64,000 nucleotides of DNA from Nioella halotolerans (lineage in GTDB: Bacteria; Pseudomonadota; Alphaproteobacteria; Rhodobacterales; Rhodobacteraceae): assembly GCA_003428585.1 (NCBI GenBank), contig QVQC01000029.1, forward strand, positions 124,001 to 188,000, written 5' to 3'. Made by a program: the position numbers and the translations under genes. This document shows positions 54,980 to 63,854 of the stretch, piece after piece. The notes beneath the pieces were generated by a model. The model was not told the origin of the DNA and did no database searches. It worked only from the letters and a program-made list of their open reading frames with translations. Numbering within the stretch: position 1 is the first letter of the stretch; every line of letters starts with the position of its first letter.

Positions 54980-56596
54980 TCAGGCCCCGGCCTCCTCTGC
55001 TGCTTCGGCTGCTTCCGCCTCGGCGGCGGCTTGAGCTTCCAGTTCCTCGATCGTGACCCAGCCCAGTTGGAGCCGTGCGGTCATCACCATGTTCTGTGCC
55101 TCCTCGAGGCTGACATCGAATTTTTCCAGCAGACCTTCGTCCTTCACGCGTTGGCCATCGACCGTCGTCCAGCCGCCGGCGAGTTCCCAGTCGGCGCAGG
55201 TGGCGAAATCTTCCAGCGTCTTGACATCGTCGTCGGCCAGAACTTCCAGCATTTGCGGCGTCAGCCCCTCGAAGTCGATCAGGCTTTGTTCCACGCCCTT
55301 CGCCTTGGCGCGTTCCAGCGCCTGCTTGTTCTGTTCTTCAAGGTGGTCGCGGGCGCGCGCCTGAAGCTCGGCCGCGGTATCCTCGTCGACGCCGTCGATG
55401 ACCAGCAGTTCATCCTGTTCGACATAGGCGACTTCCTCCAGCGAGGTGAAACCCTCGGCCACCAGAAGCTGCGCAAAGAATTCGTCAAGGTCGAGCGCAT
55501 CCATGAAGACCTGCGTGCGTTCGGCAAACTCGGCTTGACGGCGCGCGCTTTCCTCTTCCTCCGTCATGATGTCGATATCGAGCTTGGTCAGCTGCGAGGC
55601 CAGCCGCACGTTCTGCCCGCGCCGCCCGATGGCAAGGCTGAGCTGCTCGTCCGGCACCACCACCTCGATCTTGCCGGCATCCTCGTCAAGCACGACCTTG
55701 CTGACCTCGGCCGGTTGCAACGCGTTCACAAGGAAGGTCGGCGCATCCTCGTTCCACGGGATGATGTCGATCTTTTCGCCCTGAAGCTCGTTGACAACCG
55801 CCTGCACCCGGCTGCCCCGCATGCCGACGCAGGCGCCCACGGGGTCGATGGCGTTGTCATGGGAAATCACGGCGATCTTGGCACGGCTGCCGGGGTCGCG
55901 GGCGACGGCCTTGATCTCGATGATGCCATCGTAGATCTCCGGCACTTCCATCTTGAACAGCTCGGCCATGAATTCCGGCGCGGTGCGCGACAGGAAGATC
56001 TGCGGCCCGCGCGGTTCGCGGCGGACGTCCTTGATATAGACGCGGATGCGGTCGTTGGGGCGATAGCTTTCGCGCCCGATCTTTTCATTGCGGCGCAGCA
56101 CGGCCTCTCCGCGGCCGATATCGACGATGACGTTGCCGTATTCCTCGCGCTTGACGACACCGTTGATGATGGTTCCGGCGCGGTCCTTGAATTCCTCGTA
56201 TTGGCGGTCACGCTCGGCTTCGCGGACTTTCTGCAGGATGACCTGCTTGGCCGATTGCGCGGCGATCCGGCCCATTTCAACGGGGGGCACCTCGTCGATG
56301 ATCTCGTCGCCCACCTCGGCGTCGGCCTTGACCGCGCGGGCATCCTCCACGGTCATCTCGGTGAAGTGGTTCTCGACCTCCTCGACCACGGTGCGCACGC
56401 GGGTGAAGGTGGCCTTGCCGGTCTTGCGGTCGATATGAACGCGAATGTCCAGTTCCGACCCGTAGCGCGACTTCGCGGCACGGGCGAGGCTGTCTTCCAT
56501 CGCCTCGACCACCAGGCCGGGGTCGATCATCTTCTCGCGGGCCACGGCCTCGGCGGTTTGCAACAGTTCCAGCTGGTTTGCACTGGTGATTGCCAT
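54980..56596 (-). CDS. nusA: Transcription termination/antitermination protein NusA
   Basis: A 538-residue NusA. N-terminal RNA-polymerase-binding domain, S1 domain (about 135-200, GTIINGVVKREEYGNVIVDIGRGEAVLRRNE), KH1 (DPVGACVGMRGSRVQAVVNELQGEKIDI) and KH2 (LSLAIGRRGQNVRLASQLTKLDIDI), then two helix-hairpin-helix-like acidic domains (SLEEVAYVEQDELLVIDGVDE, TLEDFATCADWELA) and an Ala/Glu-rich tail. It controls pausing and termination. It ends 24 bases before ylxR and follows rimP by three bases. Confidence 0.98.
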   Translation of the reverse strand: MAITSANQLELLQTAEAVAREKMIDPGLVVEAMEDSLARAAKSRYGSELDIRVHIDRKTGKATFTRVRTVVEEVENHFTEMTVEDARAVKADAEVGDEIIDEVPPVEMGRIAAQSAKQVILQKVREAERDRQYEEFKDRAGTIINGVVKREEYGNVIVDIGRGEAVLRRNEKIGRESYRPNDRIRVYIKDVRREPRGPQIFLSRTAPEFMAELFKMEVPEIYDGIIEIKAVARDPGSRAKIAVISHDNAIDPVGACVGMRGSRVQAVVNELQGEKIDIIPWNEDAPTFLVNALQPAEVSKVVLDEDAGKIEVVVPDEQLSLAIGRRGQNVRLASQLTKLDIDIMTEEEESARRQAEFAERTQVFMDALDLDEFFAQLLVAEGFTSLEEVAYVEQDELLVIDGVDEDTAAELQARARDHLEEQNKQALERAKAKGVEQSLIDFEGLTPQMLEVLADDDVKTLEDFATCADWELAGGWTTVDGQRVKDEGLLEKFDVSLEEAQNMVMTARLQLGWVTIEELEAQAAAEAEAAEAAEEAGA

Positions 56597-56599
56597 GGG

Positions 56600-57193
56600 T
56601 CAGTCCTCCGCCTCTCCGGGCTCTTCGGTTTCTATGTCGTCAAACTGGGTCTCGTCGATCTGTCCGGCATCCTTGCGGGCCTTCAACATATCGGCGATCA
56701 ATTCGTCGGTCAGGATCAGCTTGGCGTCGCTCAGCCAGTCGAAGTCGAGGCCGATGGTCATTTCCTCGGCCTCGCCATCGGCGGGCAGGGTGATCAGCAC
56801 CTCGTTGCCCTCGATGCCGGCCAGTATGCCCTTGAAGCGCTTGCGCCCATCGATCAACTCGGCGGTCTCAAGCCGCACCTCGTAGCCTTCCCATATGTCG
56901 AAATCCTTCAGCCGGGTCAGCGGCCGGTCGATTCCCGGGCTGGACACTTCCAGCGTGTAATTGTCCTCGATCGGGTCTTCAACGTCGAGAAGGGCGCTCA
57001 CCGCGTTCGAGATCTCGCCGCAATCGTCCACCTCGATCCGGCCATCGGGACGCTCGGCCATGATCTGCAGCGTCCTTGTCTTGCCGCTCATCAGGCGCAA
57101 GCGCACAAGCTCGAACCCCATGCTCTCGATCACGGGGGTCACGATCTCTGCCAATCGGCGGTCGATGGCGGTTTTGGCGATAAGGTCTGACAT
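56600..57193 (-). CDS. rimP: Ribosome maturation factor RimP
   Basis: A 197-residue Rim[54 protein letters not shown] and [20 protein letters not shown] are the family motifs. It helps assemble the 30S subunit. ATG 57193 is chosen because the conserved domain starts there; an upstream in-frame ATG at 57286 would put the intrinsic hairpin (57208-57229) inside the coding sequence. First gene of the rimP-nusA-ylxR-infB operon. Confidence 0.95.
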   Translation of the reverse strand: MSDLIAKTAIDRRLAEIVTPVIESMGFELVRLRLMSGKTRTLQIMAERPDGRIEVDDCGEISNAVSALLDVEDPIEDNYTLEVSSPGIDRPLTRLKDFDIWEGYEVRLETAELIDGRKRFKGILAGIEGNEVLITLPADGEAEEMTIGLDFDWLSDAKLILTDELIADMLKARKDAGQIDETQFDDIETEEPGEAED

Positions 57194-57207
57194 TCGGTCC
57201 AGGCATG

Positions 57208-57229
57208 AAAAAACGGGCGCGCGGCCCGT
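57208..57229 (-). terminator. Intrinsic terminator in the rimP leader (candidate attenuator)
   Basis: On the minus strand: ACGGGC-CGCGC-GCCCGT, then TTTTTT, ending 15 bases before the rimP ATG. Stem, short loop and U-tract fit an intrinsic terminator. No gene lies upstream on this strand, because the next gene (adh) is divergent, so it can only end transcripts that start within the rimP promoter region. Upstream CGGTGG and CCACCG segments could form a competing hairpin. This suggests attenuation of the operon, possibly by its own product NusA; that last step is inference. Confidence 0.65.
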
Positions 57230-57284
57230 CGATCTTTCCCGGTGGGCTTCGGTGAGGCCACCGACGCGCCGCTGTTGAATGTGC

Positions 57285-57312
57285 ATATAGGCAAAATCAG
57301 CGGCGGGCGCAA
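57285..57312 (-). promoter_or_regulatory. Possible rimP operon promoter
   Basis: Minus-strand TTGCGC (57307-57312) and CTATAT (57285-57290) with 16-base spacing form a housekeeping-like -35/-10 pair. A transcript would start about 85 bases before rimP and contain the terminator hairpin. Confidence 0.4.
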
Positions 57313-57436
57313 GGTCTCACGGACGCTGCCATTCGCATGTCGCAAAATCGTCCTGCACGGGCGGATGCCCGATTGAATCCTCCGCGGCTTTGGCACAGGC
57401 TCTGCAGAACGACATACTGACCGGGAGGTTTTCGAC

Positions 57437-58549
57437 ATGCGTACCCGTGCCGCCGTGGCCCTTGAGGCCGGCAAACCGCTTGAGATCATGGAGGTGAACC
57501 TCGATGGCCCGAAGGAGGGCGAGGTTCTGGTGGAAATCAAGGCCACCGGAATCTGCCACACCGATGAGTTTACCCGATCGGGCGGCGACCCCGAAGGCCT
57601 CTTTCCCGCGATCCTCGGGCATGAGGGCGCCGGCGTGGTGATGGAGGTGGGGCCGGGGGTGAAATCCCTCAAGCCCGGCGACCACGTGATCCCGCTCTAC
57701 ACCCCCGAATGCCGGGAATGCGAATACTGCCTCAGCGGCAAGACCAACCTTTGCCAGGCGATCCGCGTGACGCAAGGCAAGGGATTGATGCCGGATGGCA
57801 CGACGCGGTTCTCGATGCTCGATGGCACGCCCATCCTGCATTACATGGGGTGTTCGACCTTCGCCAACCATACCGTGTTGCCGGAGATCGCCCTGGCCAA
57901 GGTGCGGCCCGACGCGCCCTTCGACAAGATCTGCTATATCGGTTGCGGCGTGACCACGGGCATCGGCGCGGTGATCAACACCGCCAAGGTGGAAATCGGC
58001 GCGCGGGCGATCGTCTTCGGCCTTGGCGGGATCGGGCTCAACGTCATCCAGGGGCTGCGGCTGGCCGGGGCGGACCAGATCGTCGGCGTGGACCTGAACC
58101 CCGACAAGCGCAAGATGGCCGAGCATTTCGGCATGACCGATTTCGTGAACCCGAGCGAGGTAGAGGGCGACATGGTTGCCCATCTGGTGGACCTGACCGG
58201 CGGCGGCGGCGATTACACGTTTGACGCCACCGGCAATGTCCAGGTCATGCGCACCGCGCTGGAGGCCGCGCACAAGGGCTGGGGCGAAAGCGTGATCATC
58301 GGCGTGGCGCCCGCGGGGGCGGAAATCTCGACCCGTCCCTTCCAGCTTGTCACCGGGCGGGTCTGGCGCGGCACGGCGTTTGGCGGCGCGCGGGGCCGGA
58401 CGGATGTGCCCAAGATCGTCGACTGGTACATGCAGGGCAAGATCGAGATCGACCCGATGATCACCCACACCATGCCACTTGACGAGATCAACAAGGGCTT
58501 CGACCTGATGCATGCAGGTGAATCCATCCGCTCCGTCGTGGTATACTGA
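57437..58549 (+). CDS. adhI: S-(hydroxymethyl)glutathione dehydrogenase / class III alcohol dehydrogenase
   Basis: A 370-residue zinc-dependent dehydrogenase. Catalytic zinc ligands are in GICHTDEF and GHEGAG; the structural zinc cysteines are in [17 protein letters not shown]; the NAD loop is [15 protein letters not shown]. It oxidises the formaldehyde-glutathione adduct to S-formylglutathione. AdhI is the Rhodobacter name; frmA is the E. coli one. GGGAGG precedes the ATG. The partner hydrolase fghA is 3 kb downstream on the same strand. Confidence 0.93.
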   Translation: MRTRAAVALEAGKPLEIMEVNLDGPKEGEVLVEIKATGICHTDEFTRSGGDPEGLFPAILGHEGAGVVMEVGPGVKSLKPGDHVIPLYTPECRECEYCLSGKTNLCQAIRVTQGKGLMPDGTTRFSMLDGTPILHYMGCSTFANHTVLPEIALAKVRPDAPFDKICYIGCGVTTGIGAVINTAKVEIGARAIVFGLGGIGLNVIQGLRLAGADQIVGVDLNPDKRKMAEHFGMTDFVNPSEVEGDMVAHLVDLTGGGGDYTFDATGNVQVMRTALEAAHKGWGESVIIGVAPAGAEISTRPFQLVTGRVWRGTAFGGARGRTDVPKIVDWYMQGKIEIDPMITHTMPLDEINKGFDLMHAGESIRSVVVY

Positions 58550-58600
58550 TCCTTGACCCGGCCGCGCGGCGCGGCCGGGAGCATTCGAAGGAGAGATTTC

Positions 58601-58996
58601 ATGACGCTGAGGGCTTTTCTGTCCGGGCTGGGGCTAAGCGTTCTGGCCACCATGGCGCAGGCCGAGGGCTGGACGGTCAGCGACCTCGGTTCTCTCGATA
58701 CGCGCGAGGAATGCATGCGCCGGGCCGAGGCGACCATCGACAGTTACCGCGCCGTCTATGGCGGCAGCGGGTTTACCGGGCGCAGCGAATGGACCATAGG
58801 CGGCTACGACCTGCGCGGCGACGTGGTGGATGCGTTGATCATCTGCCCGATCGAAGCCGGGCTGGCCGCGCCCTTCCTGATCGTGTTCAACAGCGATTCC
58901 GACAACGACGCCCGTGGATTGGTTGCTGAGCGGTTAGAGGAAATCTGGGACCAACAGCTCGCCGGCGACGGGGCCGTGCCAAGCGAAACAAAGTAA
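58601..58996 (+). CDS. Small secreted hypothetical protein
   Basis: A 131-residue protein with a signal peptide (MTLRAFLSGLGLSVLATMAQA). The mature part has one Cys early (EECMRRAEA) and one later (ALIICPIEAG), which could form a disulfide, and no recognised domain. AAGGAG lies seven bases before ATG 58601, which decides the start. It lies between adhI and the NYN-LOTUS gene on the same strand; no functional link is shown. Confidence 0.75.
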   Translation: MTLRAFLSGLGLSVLATMAQAEGWTVSDLGSLDTREECMRRAEATIDSYRAVYGGSGFTGRSEWTIGGYDLRGDVVDALIICPIEAGLAAPFLIVFNSDSDNDARGLVAERLEEIWDQQLAGDGAVPSETK

Positions 58997-59044
58997 ACAG
59001 ACAGATCGGCCCCCGTGCCGACCGGGCGGAAACAAGGATATTTC

Positions 59045-59758
59045 GTGACCCAGACAAAACAACCGCTTCTGGCCGTGCTGGTCGATGCAGACAACACCTC
59101 CCCCAAGCACGCCAAGGCCATCTTCGATGAAATCGCCCGCTTCGGCGAAGCGAGCGTGCGCCGCATCTACGGCGATTTTTCCTCGCAGCAGATGGCCGGC
59201 TGGAACCGGGTGCAGGCCGAGCACGGGCTCGTGCCGCATCACCAGCCGGCCAACACCGTGGGCAAGAACGCCAGTGATATCGCGCTGGTGATCGACGCGA
59301 TGGACCTGCTGCATTCGAACCGGTTCGACGGTTTCGTCCTGATCAGTTCCGATAGCGATTTCACGCGATTGGCCAGCCGCATCCGGGAACAGGGGCTGGA
59401 GGTCTACGGCATCGGCCAGAAAAAGACGCCGGAGGCGTTCAGAAAGGCCTGCAAGCGCTTCATCTTCATCGAGAACCTCGAAGGCGAAGCCGACAAGATG
59501 CAAAGCGCGGACAAGCCCGCGCCCGCAACCAAGCTGACCGAGGTGCGCGACCTGATCTACCGAACGATGGATTCCATCGACCAGGACAGCGAATGGTTCA
59601 ACCTTGGCACGCTGGGCCAGCAGATCATCGCCGCGAACCCCGATTTCGACACGCGCAGCTACGGTAAGAAGAAGCTGTCGGACCTCGTGGCCGATGTGAA
59701 GACGCTGGAAACCAAGCGGGCCGAGAACAACCAGCTTCTGGTGCGCCGGATCGACTGA
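59045..59758 (+). CDS. NYN-domain nuclease with C-terminal LOTUS/OST-HTH domain
   Basis: A 237-residue protein. The NYN (PIN-like) domain (about 1-145) has the acidic residues of the family: D14 and D16 in AVLVDADNTS, D78 in NASDIALVIDAMD and D103/D105 in LISSDSDFTRLA. The C-terminal segment (about 163-236, LTEVRDLIYRTMDSIDQDSEWFNLGTLGQQII) matches the LOTUS/OST-HTH RNA-binding fold. This pairing is the layout of LabA-type and animal MARF1-type proteins; an RNA-cleaving role is likely but unproven. GTG 59045 is chosen because AAGGA is spaced six bases ahead; its stop abuts the TetR gene. Confidence 0.85.
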   Translation: MTQTKQPLLAVLVDADNTSPKHAKAIFDEIARFGEASVRRIYGDFSSQQMAGWNRVQAEHGLVPHHQPANTVGKNASDIALVIDAMDLLHSNRFDGFVLISSDSDFTRLASRIREQGLEVYGIGQKKTPEAFRKACKRFIFIENLEGEADKMQSADKPAPATKLTEVRDLIYRTMDSIDQDSEWFNLGTLGQQIIAANPDFDTRSYGKKKLSDLVADVKTLETKRAENNQLLVRRID

Positions 59759-60376
59759 TCAGCGCCGGGCGTAGCGCGCGAGGAAGGTCTTGACCGTTTC
59801 GCGCGCTACCCGGTCGATCTGTTCCGGCGTCGCGCGATCCTCGACGCTGAAGATCTTGCGCAGAAGCATGTCGGCCCGGCACAGTTGCAGGAACTGGTCG
59901 GCCGCCATGTAGGGATCCTCCACCACCAGTTCGCGCCCGGCCCGGTCACTGGCGAGGTAGGTGGCCAGTTCTTCTTGAACCTGCTTCGGCCCGCTTTCGT
60001 AGAAGGCGCGGCCAAGCTCCGGAAAACGGGCCGATTCCGCGACGCAGACCCGAAACACCTGAACCGAGAAGTCCGACATCAGGAATTCAAGGAAGGAGTG
60101 CGCAATCGCGTACAAGGCTTCCGGAACCGGGCGTTGCAGGATCTCGATCCCCATCGCCTGATCCGATTGCAACTGGCATTCCATCGTCAGCACCGCCATG
60201 AACAGCGCCTGCTTGTCGGGGAAATAGCTGTAGAGCGTGGCCTTCGACACACCCGCATCGCGCGCGATCTGGTCGACGCTGGCCCCTTCGAAGCCTTCGC
60301 GCAGAAACACCTCTCGTGCGCCGGCCAGCACCTGGTCGTATTTCCGGCCCTTCTTGAGCGGTGCATTGACGTTCAT
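59759..60376 (-). CDS. TetR-family transcriptional regulator
   Basis: A 205-residue regulator. The N-terminal helix-turn-helix domain (about 10-60) has VLAGAREVFLREGFEGASVDQIARDAGVSKATLYSYFPDKQALF. The C-terminal ligand domain (TetR_C type) has no revealing motif. ATG 60376 is used because GGGAGG lies six to seven bases ahead; an ATG seven codons upstream lacks it. It is divergent from the AEC transporter across 98 bases and may regulate that gene. No clear palindrome in the gap was found. Confidence 0.85.
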   Translation of the reverse strand: MNVNAPLKKGRKYDQVLAGAREVFLREGFEGASVDQIARDAGVSKATLYSYFPDKQALFMAVLTMECQLQSDQAMGIEILQRPVPEALYAIAHSFLEFLMSDFSVQVFRVCVAESARFPELGRAFYESGPKQVQEELATYLASDRAGRELVVEDPYMAADQFLQLCRADMLLRKIFSVEDRATPEQIDRVARETVKTFLARYARR

Positions 60377-60474
60377 CAGGGTCCTCCCACGCCGCATGAT
60401 AGACGGATCGGTTTAGTTGCTCAAGCAAATGGAGACGCTGGACAGGGGTCACGGGTTGGCCTAGCGATGCCGTC

Positions 60475-61407
60475 ATGATCGAGATCTTTCTCAAGACGCT
60501 GCCGTTTTTCGCGCTGATCGGGCTCGGCTACCAATCCGGGCGGACCGGGTTCTTCACGCCCGAGGCGACGGCCTACTTGACCAAGTTCGTCTTCTATTTC
60601 GCCCTGTCGGCGATGCTGTTCCGCTTTGCCGCGAACCTGTCGCTGGCCGAGATCCTCGATTGGTGGTTCGTGACGGCCTATCTCTGGGCCTGCGGGGTGG
60701 TTTACCTGATCGCGACCGCCATCGCGTTCCTGCGGGGAATAAGCGTGCAGGAAGCGGCGGTCGAGGCGCAGTGCGCCGTCATCGGCAACACCGGTTTCCT
60801 GGGTGTTCCGATGTTGGTGGTTCTGCTTGGGCCGGAGGCTGCCGGCCCGGTGCTGATGGTTCTGGCCATTGATCTCATCGTGTTTTCCAGCCTGATCACG
60901 ATCCTGATCACGGGCTCGCGCGACGGGCGCATGTCGCTAGGGGTTCTGCGCACGGTCGGGGCCGGGGTGATTCGCAACCCGATGATCGTGTCGATCGCGC
61001 TCGGTCTGCTGGTGTCCGGTCTGGCGTTGCCGATCCCTGACCCGGCGAATGAATTTCTGGCCATCCTCGGCGCTGCTGCCACGCCCGGCGCGCTTTTCGC
61101 CATCGGGGCCTCGCTTGCCGGAAAATCGGCGGAGCGCATGAGTGTCGCGGGCTGGTTGTCGTTCTGCAAGCTGGTGCTCCACCCGGCCGCCGTGGCGCTG
61201 GCCGCGCTGGTGATCTTTCCGGTGGAGCCATTCCAGGCCGCGGTGATGATTTCCGCCGCATCGCTGCCGGTGGCGGGAAATGTCTACATGCTGGCGCAAC
61301 ACTACGGTGTCGCCCCGCAGCGCGTTTCGGCCGCGATCCTTGTGTCCACCACCTTGTCGATCCTGACCGTTTCGCTGGTCATCGCATGGGTCGCGCCGCT
61401 GGTCTGA
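60475..61407 (+). CDS. AEC-family transporter
   Basis: A 310-residue inner-membrane protein with about ten helices in the auxin-efflux-carrier fold: FFALIGLGYQSGRTGFFTPEATAYLTKFVFYFALSAMLF at the start and GNTGFLGVPM at the conserved centre, then ASLPVAGNVYMLAQHYG in the last third. Substrates in this family are mostly small organic acids; this one is unknown. The start has no obvious ribosome-binding site. It is divergent from the TetR gene and followed by fghA. Confidence 0.85.
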   Translation: MIEIFLKTLPFFALIGLGYQSGRTGFFTPEATAYLTKFVFYFALSAMLFRFAANLSLAEILDWWFVTAYLWACGVVYLIATAIAFLRGISVQEAAVEAQCAVIGNTGFLGVPMLVVLLGPEAAGPVLMVLAIDLIVFSSLITILITGSRDGRMSLGVLRTVGAGVIRNPMIVSIALGLLVSGLALPIPDPANEFLAILGAAATPGALFAIGASLAGKSAERMSVAGWLSFCKLVLHPAAVALAALVIFPVEPFQAAVMISAASLPVAGNVYMLAQHYGVAPQRVSAAILVSTTLSILTVSLVIAWVAPLV

Positions 61408-61468
61408 CGGCTTGCCGCACCGGCCGCGCCGGGTTACGGCTTGCATTGGCAACACGCGGAGGGCGTCG

Positions 61469-62308
61469 ATGGAAACGATTTCGGAAAACCGCTGTTTTGG
61501 GGGCACGCAGGGCGTCTATCGCCATGCCTCGGGCGCGACGGGGACGGACATGACATTCGGGCTTTTCCTGCCCGCGGAGGCGGAGGACGGGCCGGTGCCA
61601 GTGCTTTGGTATCTTTCGGGCCTGACCTGCACCCATGAAAACGCGATGGTGAAGGCCGGGGCGCAGCTTTGGGCCGCCGAACAGGGCATCGCGCTGGCCT
61701 TTCCCGATACCAGCCCGCGGGGGCCGGGCGTGCCGGATGACGATGCCTATGACCTCGGGCAGGGCGCCGGGTTCTACGTCAACGCCACGCAAGACCCTTG
61801 GGGCGAACATTTCCAGATGTGGGACTACATCACCGAGGATCTGCCCGGCCAGATATTCGACCGTTTCGCGCTCGATCCCGACCGGCAAGGCATCACCGGC
61901 CATTCCATGGGCGGACACGGGGCGCTGACCATCGCGATGAATTTCCCGGATCGCTTTGCCAGCGTCTCTGCCTTTTCACCGATCTGCAACCCGATGGAAA
62001 GCGATTGGGGCCGCAAGCAGTTCACCGCCTATCTCGGCGAGAACACCGCCCTGTGGGAAGCGCATGATGCGACCATGCTGATGCGCGCGGCGGGCTTTCC
62101 CGGTCCCATCCTGATCGACACCGGCACCGCCGACCAGTTCGCCGACCTGTTGATGACCGAGGCACTGGCCGAGGCCATCGCCGCCCGTCGCCAGCCCGCT
62201 ACGCTGCGGATGCAGCCGGGTTACGACCATTCCTATTTCTTCGTTTCGACATTCATCGAGGATCACATCGGATTTCACGCCGAGGCGCTGTACGGTGTCA
62301 CCGCATGA
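61469..62308 (+). CDS. fghA: S-formylglutathione hydrolase
   Basis: A 279-residue alpha/beta hydrolase. LWYLSGLTCTHENAMVKAGAQ is the signature opening; the nucleophile elbow is ITGHSMGGHGAL, and HSYFFVSTFIEDH holds the catalytic His region. It splits S-formylglutathione to formate and glutathione, completing the adhI pathway. CGGAGG precedes ATG 61469, which begins the conserved protein. It overlaps the HAD gene by four bases. Confidence 0.95.
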   Translation: METISENRCFGGTQGVYRHASGATGTDMTFGLFLPAEAEDGPVPVLWYLSGLTCTHENAMVKAGAQLWAAEQGIALAFPDTSPRGPGVPDDDAYDLGQGAGFYVNATQDPWGEHFQMWDYITEDLPGQIFDRFALDPDRQGITGHSMGGHGALTIAMNFPDRFASVSAFSPICNPMESDWGRKQFTAYLGENTALWEAHDATMLMRAAGFPGPILIDTGTADQFADLLMTEALAEAIAARRQPATLRMQPGYDHSYFFVSTFIEDHIGFHAEALYGVTA

Positions 62309-62928
62309 CCATCGAGGCGGTCGTTTTCGACATCGGCAACGTGCTGATCGAGTGGGCGCCCGAAAGGGTCTACGACAGGCTCCTTGGGGAGGACCGGCGC
62401 CGGCATCTCTTCGCGGCGGTTGATCTGGAGGGGATGAACTACGCGGTCGATCAAGGCGCCCCGTTTCGAGAGTCGGTCCATCGGCTCGCCGATGAAAATC
62501 CCATGTACAGAGACGAAATCCTGCTGTGGCATGACCGCTGGCTGGAGATGGCGAGCCCCGCGATCGACCATAGCGTGACCCTGTTGCGGCGGCTGCGCGG
62601 GAAGGGCATTCCGGTGTTTGCCTTGTCGAATTTCGGGGCGGAAACCTTTGAATTCGCCTGCGCGACATATGATTTCCTGAACGAGTTCGATCGCGGCTAT
62701 ATCTCGGCCCATTATCGGCTCGCCAAGCCAGACCCTGCCTTTTACGCCGCGTTAGAGACGGATTCCGGTCTTTCCGGCGCATCGCTTTTGTTTGCAGACG
62801 ACCGGCCGGAAAACATCGCGGCGGCCAAGGCACGCGGCTGGAACACGCATTTGTTCGAAGAGCCTGGCGGCTGGGCGCGCAGCCTCGTCGCGCATGGCCT
62901 GCTGACCGAGGAGGAGAGCCGCCCATGA
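62305..62928 (+). CDS. HAD-superfamily hydrolase (subfamily IA)
   Basis: A 207-residue phosphatase-like protein. Motif I is FDIGNVLIEW: the nucleophile Asp is present, but the second Asp of the usual DxD is Gly. This variant is also seen in the YihX-like group of sugar phosphatases. Motif II is FALSNFGAETF, motif III KPDPAFY and motif IV FADDRPENI. The substrate is unknown. It overlaps fghA and the next gene by four bases each, so it is in one operon with them. Confidence 0.85.
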   Translation: MTIEAVVFDIGNVLIEWAPERVYDRLLGEDRRRHLFAAVDLEGMNYAVDQGAPFRESVHRLADENPMYRDEILLWHDRWLEMASPAIDHSVTLLRRLRGKGIPVFALSNFGAETFEFACATYDFLNEFDRGYISAHYRLAKPDPAFYAALETDSGLSGASLLFADDRPENIAAAKARGWNTHLFEEPGGWARSLVAHGLLTEEESRP

Positions 62929-63848
62929 CATTCGAAATCATCGGAGGGGACGCCGAGGCGCATCTGGATTGGCTGGCGCTGCTTGATGCCTTTCGTGAGG
63001 GGCACCGCCTGCCCAAGGCAGAGATCGGCGATACCTTTCTCTATCGCGGCAAGGATACGCTGTTGTCCCGCGCGGCGTGGATCGACGGGGCCGGGTCGCT
63101 GGTGAAAACCGCCAATGTCTTTCCCGGCAACCCCGCCAAGGGATTGGCGATGATCAACGGCGCGGTGAACCTGTATGACGACGAGGCCGGCTCGCTGGCC
63201 GCGCTTCTGGATTTCCACCTTGTCACCAAGTGGAAGACGGCGGGCGACAGTCTGCTGGGTGCCGCGCAGCTTGCCCGCAAGGACAGCGAGGTGATCCTGA
63301 TCGTCGGCGCCGGCACGGTCGGCCAGTCCCTGCGGCAGGCCTATGGCGCGCTGTTCCCGAAGGCGCGATTCCTGATCTGGAACCGGACCCCGGAAAAGGC
63401 CGAGGCTTTCGCCGCCGGGCATCCCGACACGACCGCCGCGCCGAACCTGGAATCCGCGGTGAAAGAGGCTGACATCATCACCAGCGCCACCATGTCGAAG
63501 GAGCCGCTTCTGCACGGTGACTGGCTGCGTCCCGGCCAGCATGTGGACCTGATCGGCGCCTATCGTCCCGATATGCGTGAAGTGGATGACGCGGCCCTGC
63601 GCCGGGCCACGATCCATGTCGACAGCCGCGCCACGACGATCGGCCATATCGGCGAGATCCAGATTCCGCTGGCGGACGGCACGATCACCGAAGGCGATAT
63701 CCGATCCGATTTCTACGATATCGACCGAGGCGCCATGTCGCGCCGAAGCGACGCGGAAATAACCCTCTTCAAGAACGGCGGCGGCGCACATCTGGACCTG
63801 ATGACAAGCCGCTACATCCTGTCGGCCTGGCAGGCGCGCGAGGGCTGA
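62925..63848 (+). CDS. Ornithine cyclodeaminase / mu-crystallin family protein
   Basis: A 307-residue NAD(P)-binding enzyme. The substrate domain has SLVKTANVFPGNPAKGLAMINGAVNLYDDE, and the dinucleotide loop is ILIVGAGTVGQSLRQAY, with ADIITSATMSKEPLLHGDWLRPGQHVDLIGAYRPDMREVDD as the C-terminal motif. The family includes ornithine cyclodeaminase, alanine dehydrogenase and imine reductases, so the exact reaction is not known. It is coupled to the HAD gene by a four-base overlap. Confidence 0.85.
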   Translation: MTFEIIGGDAEAHLDWLALLDAFREGHRLPKAEIGDTFLYRGKDTLLSRAAWIDGAGSLVKTANVFPGNPAKGLAMINGAVNLYDDEAGSLAALLDFHLVTKWKTAGDSLLGAAQLARKDSEVILIVGAGTVGQSLRQAYGALFPKARFLIWNRTPEKAEAFAAGHPDTTAAPNLESAVKEADIITSATMSKEPLLHGDWLRPGQHVDLIGAYRPDMREVDDAALRRATIHVDSRATTIGHIGEIQIPLADGTITEGDIRSDFYDIDRGAMSRRSDAEITLFKNGGGAHLDLMTSRYILSAWQAREG

Positions 63849-63854
63849 GCGCCC

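Noticed and set aside
55031..57190. 719-residue plus-strand open frame
   Set aside because: Antisense to nusA and rimP; composition is that of a mirror of a conserved gene.
56600..57286. N-terminally extended RimP from ATG 57286
   Set aside because: The extension is unconserved-looking, has no ribosome-binding site and would contain the terminator hairpin.
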